Part shown: positions 57,591-64,000 of the stretch, piece by piece
Layout: each line of letters begins with the position of its first letter
Numbering within the stretch: position 1 is the first letter of the stretch
Source of the DNA: Kappaphycus alvarezii
Taxonomy: Eukaryota > Rhodophyta > Florideophyceae > Gigartinales > Solieriaceae
Length of the DNA stretch: 64,000 nt
NCBI GenBank assembly: GCA_002205965.3
Contig: NADL03000596.1
Coordinates: forward strand, 682,001 to 746,000
Direction: 5' to 3'
Made by a program: the position numbers and the translations under genes
Notes under the pieces: generated by a model
The model's input: the letters and a program-made list of their open reading frames with translations, nothing else
The model's database searches: none
Told to the model about the DNA's origin: nothing

Positions 57591-58390
57591 TAGGCTACAT
57601 TTTAATAGAAGGGGGCCTAAGAAAGTATTTGGAGCCTCAAGCACTCACACTATACACACTGATCGACGAAGTCCACATCTTCTTGACTGGCTACACCCAA
57701 CCTTCACTTCATCTCGCTCGGCACCCGCGCACGGCGTGGGCGCCAGACCTTCATCCGGCTCTTCCCTAAGGAGATTGCCCGTCACGGCTGCAGAGTTCTC
57801 GCTGCAACGTTCTTGTCGATGGCCACATTGAGTGGATTGCCTCTCCGCGCCCCCAGCGCACATGGGATGAACTGGGAAAGGTGTATAAGGATGGCTCTAC
57901 TACTCGAACAAGGTTTGCGAAGTCCACCGTTCCCGTTCGCGCCTAAATCCACCGTTATTTTGACGTCTTGCGAGGAGTTGTTGTCTTCACAGCCTTGAGG
58001 GCTGATCGTCAAGCTCGCTCGTCCAATGTTCTCGCCGTTGTAGTCGCCGTCTCTATCTGTAAGCCTATGTGCTTACAGTGGGAGTTTTTAAGCCTCCTGA
58101 ATACTCGGTTCAGGTGGTAGAGTTTTCTTCCTGTCCCTTTCTCGCTTGAGTGGGCAATTGGTTCAGCCATTGCCCGGAGTAGTCCGTCTAGCAGAATCCG
58201 TGGTTTTGTGTAGTGCGGACTTGTCGACATACAATAAGGCGGAACGCATTTTAGTACATTTGGAGCCGGCTCTATGCCTGTAGCCACTGTTAATGTGGCT
58301 ATAGTTATAGAGCTGGCTAACAAATAAAAACGCTTCCTGCAGACAGTTCCAGTAGTACTTTTGTGTTCATTAAAAACTCTATTCATCAAC
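57590..58390 (+). pseudogene. GC-richer coding-like fragment, unrecognised
   Basis: An island in AT-rich DNA whose plus strand reads coding-like with a few shifts: RTFIRLFPKEIARHGCRVLAATF (57715-57815), then VDGHIEWIASPRPQRTWDELGKVY (57815-57890), then YFDVLRGVVVFTALRADRQARSSNVL (57950-58035). A retroelement fragment is the likeliest source, judged only from context. No diagnostic motif. Confidence 0.3.
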
Positions 58391-58989
58391 CTCCAATTAG
58401 AAAAACTGAAGGTTCTTATTTGATATCATCCAAGCCCTATTACTATGCCTGAATCGGGTTGATTGAAGGCAGGTCTCTGAGATTAGGAACTTTTAATAGC
58501 TATAGTGCCCATATTTGTGCTTCGTTGAATGATAATCAGGCCGTAGATGCATAAATTTAGGGTGAGGGCCATTCTTCTTCAACTAAACGCCGCACTGATG
58601 GCCAACTTCAACGCAGCTTGCTTAATAACGAGGAAAATAGCTAATTTTTAGTTTGCTGGAATTTTTCGCTATTCGCCTATTACTGTATGATTTTCAATGC
58701 CTATTCATAGTAATCCTAACTTTTCACCAATCCTGCCAACCTTTATCAGGAGAATCAAGTCAGCCACTCCATTTAAACTTACTATTAACAAATAAAGAAA
58801 CCTTACCTCGTTCAACTTCGCCTGCTCCCTCACCGCTAACCAAACGTGCCTAACTCGCGAAGGCTCAAATGGGACTTCTAGATCATGCCAGAATGGCCTA
58901 AAAATCCACCAACAAGGGCCAATTTATCAAAAATAATTACATAGCAACAACATAAATCTGTCACCACATCCTCGAGAAATAAATCATTA

Positions 58990-60246
58990 TCACAGTTTTA
59001 GAACTGTCACAGACCTAGAGCGACGCAGTGCGAACATAACTGGCCGTTACACTCATACCTACAAAAGAACGAACTTCACCCTTGACATTACTCCATCCTC
59101 AGCGTTAGCTGTCCCAGTCTGGCAGCTCTTAAACTTTACCAGCTACGTTTTGTCATGATTTAAGACCTTAAACTTAATTTCGCAAGGGGCCCTGAAGTGT
59201 CACAGTTTCCAATCTTCCAACAGATTCTCAGATCCGTCTGCCTCCTCCTTCAATACAAATAAAGATACCCTTCTTGAACCTCATCCTATTCGTTCCCGCT
59301 CTCTGTGGTGACACTAGCAATCTATCCCTTCAATTAACAAAAAAATTCAACTTTACCGTCCGCTTTCGCCGCGTAAACAGATATAAGCTCGAATTGGTAC
59401 TCTTTCTCCTCTTCAAATCTGCTACCGTCCCAATCCAGATGTATCTATCGTTATAACTCGAACAAAGCTCCCGGAAAAGCGACAACTTTCCCCCTCTCTT
59501 ATGCATAGTATGCCTTCCTCTGAAGTCGAGTCCGAGTACACACGTGCAGTCGAACATCCAGAAATCTTCCCTCTTCCGACCAAGGGGAACTGATTTCTTT
59601 TCTTAGTGAAGGGTAGTGGCCCTGTACAGTAAAAGACGAACGTATCTAAAAAAGCCCTGCAGGCACCCGAAGTGAGATAATATACTTGTCTACCGTCCCT
59701 GTCCTTTAAAGCCCTTTACAAGGACGCACGTACCACTCCAAATTTATGAAACAAGCTGTCCACCAAAACCAATCAGTAACGACTCTAACGTCCTTTTCAC
59801 GTCCCAGTTCCTGAGCTCATCATTGAGCGTCCTAAAAATTCCCTCTCGGATATTTCTCACCGTAAGTAATCTATAAAGCCCGGAGATAGATATTTCATCA
59901 AACAAAAAAACAGTTGGATCCCTTTTGAGTTTAATTTTCTTATTTCGATCCATCATACCTTCAACACTCATCCTCTCTAGGTAGGAATTGATGATGAGAA
60001 TATTTTCTTTCAACCTTTCTTCGATGATTGCTAAAATATTTTCCCTGCACGTGGAACAAGCTCCATTTTTGAACATGTATCTTCTACTGTATTCGGAATG
60101 CCACAAATGTGCTCAATCATGAACTCTTGTTCCGAAAAAGTACCAAACCAACGCTCAGACATTGCGATGAACTCCATTTTTCTTGACTTATATGCTCTAT
60201 GAGCGGTGAAATGAATATACAAAAAGTAATTACTTAGAAAGTGCAC
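58990..60246 (-). pseudogene. Decayed minus-strand ORF, unrecognised
   Basis: Several coding-like pieces on one strand. 60031-60246 (MEFIAMSERWFGTFSEQEFMIEHICG) overlaps 59744-60106 with a frame change (Cys-x-x-Cys in ACSTCRENI, then a Lys/Glu-rich helical part and IREGIFRTLNDELRNWDVKRTLESL). 59330-59557 follows (MHKRGGKLSLFRELCSSYNDRYIWIGTVADL). Then, with two stops, the segment near 59070-59230 (APCEIKFKVLNHDKT..LVKFKSCQTGTANAEDGV). No known family. It may be another large mobile-element protein. Confidence 0.35.
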
Positions 60247-60250
60247 TATG

Positions 60251-63200
60251 AAATATGTATTAGGTATTTTTCACAAAACGAGTAATTCATCTCAGTCAGA
60301 AGGACTCAATACCATAATTGTCAACTGTTAGCGGTAAAAACTTCCATCTCCGTCGTTTTCAGATAATACCGCACCAATTTAGACATCGGACACATTTTTA
60401 TCCACTCAAAAGCCTTCTTAAAACAACGAAAAATCAACATAGGCGTCGAATAAAGCCTTGATCTCTGCTCATTGAACGCGCTCTGGTGTATTCGGTTCCA
60501 TTAAAAAGTTAAGAAGGGCCTCATGGCACTAGGCACCTCTTGTTGGCAGCTTTCGACCTTTCTCTAGAGTTTTATTGGATGAAATAATTAACATTATCTT
60601 GTTTAACTTTAGAAGAAAAAATGCTGATGAGGAAAACTACGTATATAAGTACTGCAGTAATATCACTCCGGTTCCTGCCAGATTTATACAATCAAAAAGT
60701 AAGAAATCCAATCCTCCATAGCTTCACATGAAACTATAGTACAAGTTCGACACGAGATAGGATGCCGTGAAGGAAACTGAGGTGACCATACCTGATAGAA
60801 ACACTCACTCTTTATAGAACATTTATTTCAGCCTTACTAAAAAGCCACTCAGAATTGGAAGCGATGATTTCAGCGTCTTTATATGGGTTCATATTCGGTT
60901 TCAACATTTCATAACTTACTGCTTCGACATACTTGAAACATACAAGATCACTGAATGAAATGAAATTCAGCAAATGAAAAGTACTAACAGCGCAGTTGAT
61001 TGACTTCGACTGCTCATGAATCTACTCCAATAATGGAAGATATGACAAATATGGAGAGTTGCAGTTTCATGCTTGTAACATTTTTAGAATTGTAATAGGG
61101 TATAAATAAGGGTTGAAGTTGGGAAACTAAACCAGACGGCGAATGTCAGCCCCTTCTGGAAAAGAATATCGTCTGTTCATTGGTTCACTGGATTTCGAAA
61201 CTACTGAAGTAACCTAAATACATCAAAAGAAAATGAATTTGTGCTTTTGAACGACTTAAATATGCTTTAGCGCAGACTGGTCCGATTTTGACTGACAGAA
61301 TAGGAGTGAGTTGCATTTGCTTACCAACAACAGTGCGGTAACTACAATATTCAATAATAATATGGAAGAATAATACAGACCAAAAATCTGTGATAGGGCT
61401 TGGAGAGTTGCAACTCGGTGATTATACGGAATATCCAAAAAAAATAATCGAGAAAAGTAATTATCTTGAGTATCTGTTGGTTTTAAAGTACCATAAATAA
61501 ATAAAATTTATATTAAAATATTTGAAATCTGAACTACAATATCATCCTCGGACTAGAATACGGATTTGATGTATGAGGTAAATAAGGAAACGAAGGTGTC
61601 TCTACTTCCTCCATGGTACCTTTGTTTCACATATGTGGCCATATTACTAGACAGTACACTAAAAAAATACAGTTTCTAATTTTTCTGAAGAATTTCTTTT
61701 CAATAGATTTTGCCATGAAGTTATTTGTGTATTCATATCTTCATAAACATATCTGCAGGACTTTGTACACTACTAAGAAAAAACAACAACATAAATATCT
61801 TTTCAGTGGTTTGTTTGAGGCATTACTCTTACCTATAATATTAGAAGATTATAATAAGGTCAAATAAAGTTTTAATGGGATAGAAAAGAATTTGAAGCCG
61901 TAGATTACTGAAATTGGTACCCTTTTTCATCCGGCTGAAAAAAAAATACTGCTTAATTACGGAAGATTGGGTTGAAAAGTAGGTCGATAGCTTACTTCAG
62001 CACTAATAATAGGTCTGTTAGCTGTATAAACCCTGTAGTTTGAGAACTGGAGTATATTTCACTAGCTGATTAGGTCCTGGTTACTAAATATATACCCAAA
62101 CTATCCCCTAATTCTACTATTCGTAAAGGTTGAAATTCATTGATCATGAACCTGGGATATTGTACAAAGATTTTGTATCACTTGAATGATTTTAGGGGAG
62201 CTTTGTTTCACATCTGAAACTTTCGACTTTTAAACCTTAGCTAGCTTTGGCAACCTACAGATTCTGTAATCCTTTTGGCCATTTTAACCAAACAAAAGAT
62301 AATTTTAGGTCTCTTGCCAATAATTGAAGAGATTATTTTCTTAAGAAAGTAATGCTGACTGATGTCCGTCAGTTGAAATAGCGTCATGAATCCCGTTTCA
62401 ACTCGAAAACTCAGCTTGTAGGTACCGTCCAAAAAGGTTCGCAAGAGGTAACTTATTCTGGATGAATAATTATTTTATTATTTCCCGATAATTGAGATTT
62501 GATAATTTACATATGATTTATTTATTTTCACGCAGCGAGATTTCAATTTACTAGAATTTATAGATTATTCGGAGTATACGTTAAAATTTTCTCAAAATTT
62601 CGGAGCTATTTATTTTGGACGCTTTAGGAGAAATCCTGTCAACGATTTTTTGGCAGTTAGTAACTAATTATGGGCATGGGCAGGACGAAGGAAAACATTT
62701 TTCGGCATTCCGCTGACGTAGGATTCTAATTTGATGTATTCAGGCTTATTTCGTTCACCTTCAAACCATCGACCTTTTATTCTGCATTATTTTGATCGGC
62801 TTCTTTCGAAAATTCTCTGATACTATCCGCCACTGGTCATATAAAAATTTAAAACGTGGTGAATTTTGCCTCCATTTCACGTTTTTCAGTTACCTAGAGG
62901 AACCCAGGTTCCAGTTCTATTCGAAGAAAAAAGGATTTAGAAGTTATAGAAGGGGCTTGGATTCATTAAGAACTGTAAAACAGGAATTGGTTCTTAATTC
63001 TTTAAATGAGAGAAAACAACACTGGTCAAGTCTTTTGTGTTCACAATTACTTCTTTTCACAGATCCTTGATATTAATATGGCATGTACATTTACCTCCGT
63101 TAAAATAATTTATATTAGACAATTTTTTATTATTATTACAACTGAGCAATGATTAATCACTCCCAAGCTAGTAAGCTAATCGTTGAATTGATGTAAAAAA

Positions 63201-64000
63201 CGAAAATATGTTAGTATGAATTAAAGCAGATCGGGAGAAAAGTTTCTCATAGTCAGAATATTTCTAGACTGGATATTCCTTTAAAATATGCAACCGCTCT
63301 TGCTAGGTGTTTTCTCTTTCTGCCATATCTTCTATTTGAAAAGTTTTAATTCTGAATCCTTTATTTACTTTGATCTTTAGTGAATATTGTGTAGATCGTG
63401 GAAAGCTCTGAGAAGAATGGTAACTTCTTCCGAAAGCTTGGAGAGCACTTGTTGATTTATTGGCGAAGCCGAAAGTGATACGTGAAGAAAAATTTTTTTT
63501 CGAGTTGCAGTTGTCTGCGACAAAGTACGACATTAGAAAAGATAATTCTTCTCTTGTGATCAATTGGGGAAGACATTTTAAAATGGAGATGAAACTATTC
63601 TTAAAGATAAAGGATTAAGTACTTTTTCCTTTTCAAAAAAAGAGAGTTGGAAAAGGATTTGAAATAAACTGTATATGTAGTGTAAAATGTAGATTACAGC
63701 TGTTTAATTCCACCTTGATATTTACCTTACGTAGGTTTAGTTATGTGAAGGATAATAATATAAACATATTCGGAAACTTTTAAAATACTTTTCGGTATTT
63801 GGAGTCCTTTTGGAGAATAAATACAATACATCTTTTTTCATTCATTTTTTGGGTAAGTTATGGACTCATCATAAACTAATTACTGAAAAGTGTATGTATT
63901 TAGGCAAATGATGATCACCATGAGTGAAAGTGATAAAAACAGAAGTAATGTATGATGGTAACTCACTTAAGGCTACTCATCTAAATAGAAAGGCCTGAAA
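60251..64000. other. AT-rich stretch without genes
   Basis: 3.7 kb, AT-rich, with only short low-information frames (61613-61867 +, 62792-63070 +, 63303-63563 -). Nothing supported. Confidence 0.5.

Noticed and set aside
1-64000. tRNA or rRNA genes
   Set aside because: I looked for cloverleaf arms and rRNA-like conserved blocks by eye and found none convincing; a dedicated scan would settle it.

Overview
The window looks like nuclear DNA of a eukaryotic alga, most likely a multicellular red alga. The reasons are: compact intronless genes packed at one end (the first ~9.5 kb), a ribosome recycling factor with a plastid-type N-terminal extension, a 2/2 haemoglobin, a COPII coat gene, and then more than 50 kb of retroelements, DNA-transposon remains and AT-rich DNA without genes. 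The organism is inferred; nothing in the sequence names it.

Region by region: (1) 0.4-9.5 kb holds four cellular genes: a truncated haemoglobin (-), a small single-TM protein (-), plastid ribosome recycling factor (+) and SEC31 (-, broken by two single-base frameshifts). The spacers carry repeated TACAGTA/GTACTGTAC palindromes. (2) 9.9-11.3 kb has two neighbouring 3'-end remnants of LINE-like retroelements, followed by a TA-flanked 442-bp MITE with internal 16-bp palindromes. (3) 11.9-18.3 kb is one complete Ty1/copia element: 117-bp LTRs, perfect 5-bp target duplication CAGTA, primer site, polypurine tract, and a gag-pol that stays in one frame for 5.4 kb but has 11 stop codons. (4) 18.3-28.0 kb is mostly empty, with a truncated LTR copy and a small Cys-rich ORF. 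(5) 28.0-42.0 kb is one 14-kb chromovirus (Ty3/gypsy with chromodomain) on the minus strand, with an extra antisense ORF region of ~2.2 kb on the plus strand. (6) 43.1-52.3 kb is a decayed mobile or transposon-derived locus: a Plavaka/KDZ-like (EnSpm/CACTA) transposase on +, facing a long decayed minus-strand coding region with a DNA-methylase-like segment, a SET domain and a DGD-type chromatin-reader-like segment, interrupted by a 990-bp solo LTR. (7) 52.3-64.0 kb is AT-rich with two patches of coding-like decay.

The strongest unexpected signal is in the chromovirus. Its LTRs, its long non-coding stretch and its pol codons, including the conserved RT core, are full of short perfect inverted repeats (stem 5-8, loop 2-7), about three times the chance rate by hand count in the stretch I counted. 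The neighbouring copia element and AT-rich DNA do not show this on a spot check. The second signal is the linkage of a transposase with DNA- and histone-methylation-type domains in one decayed locus.
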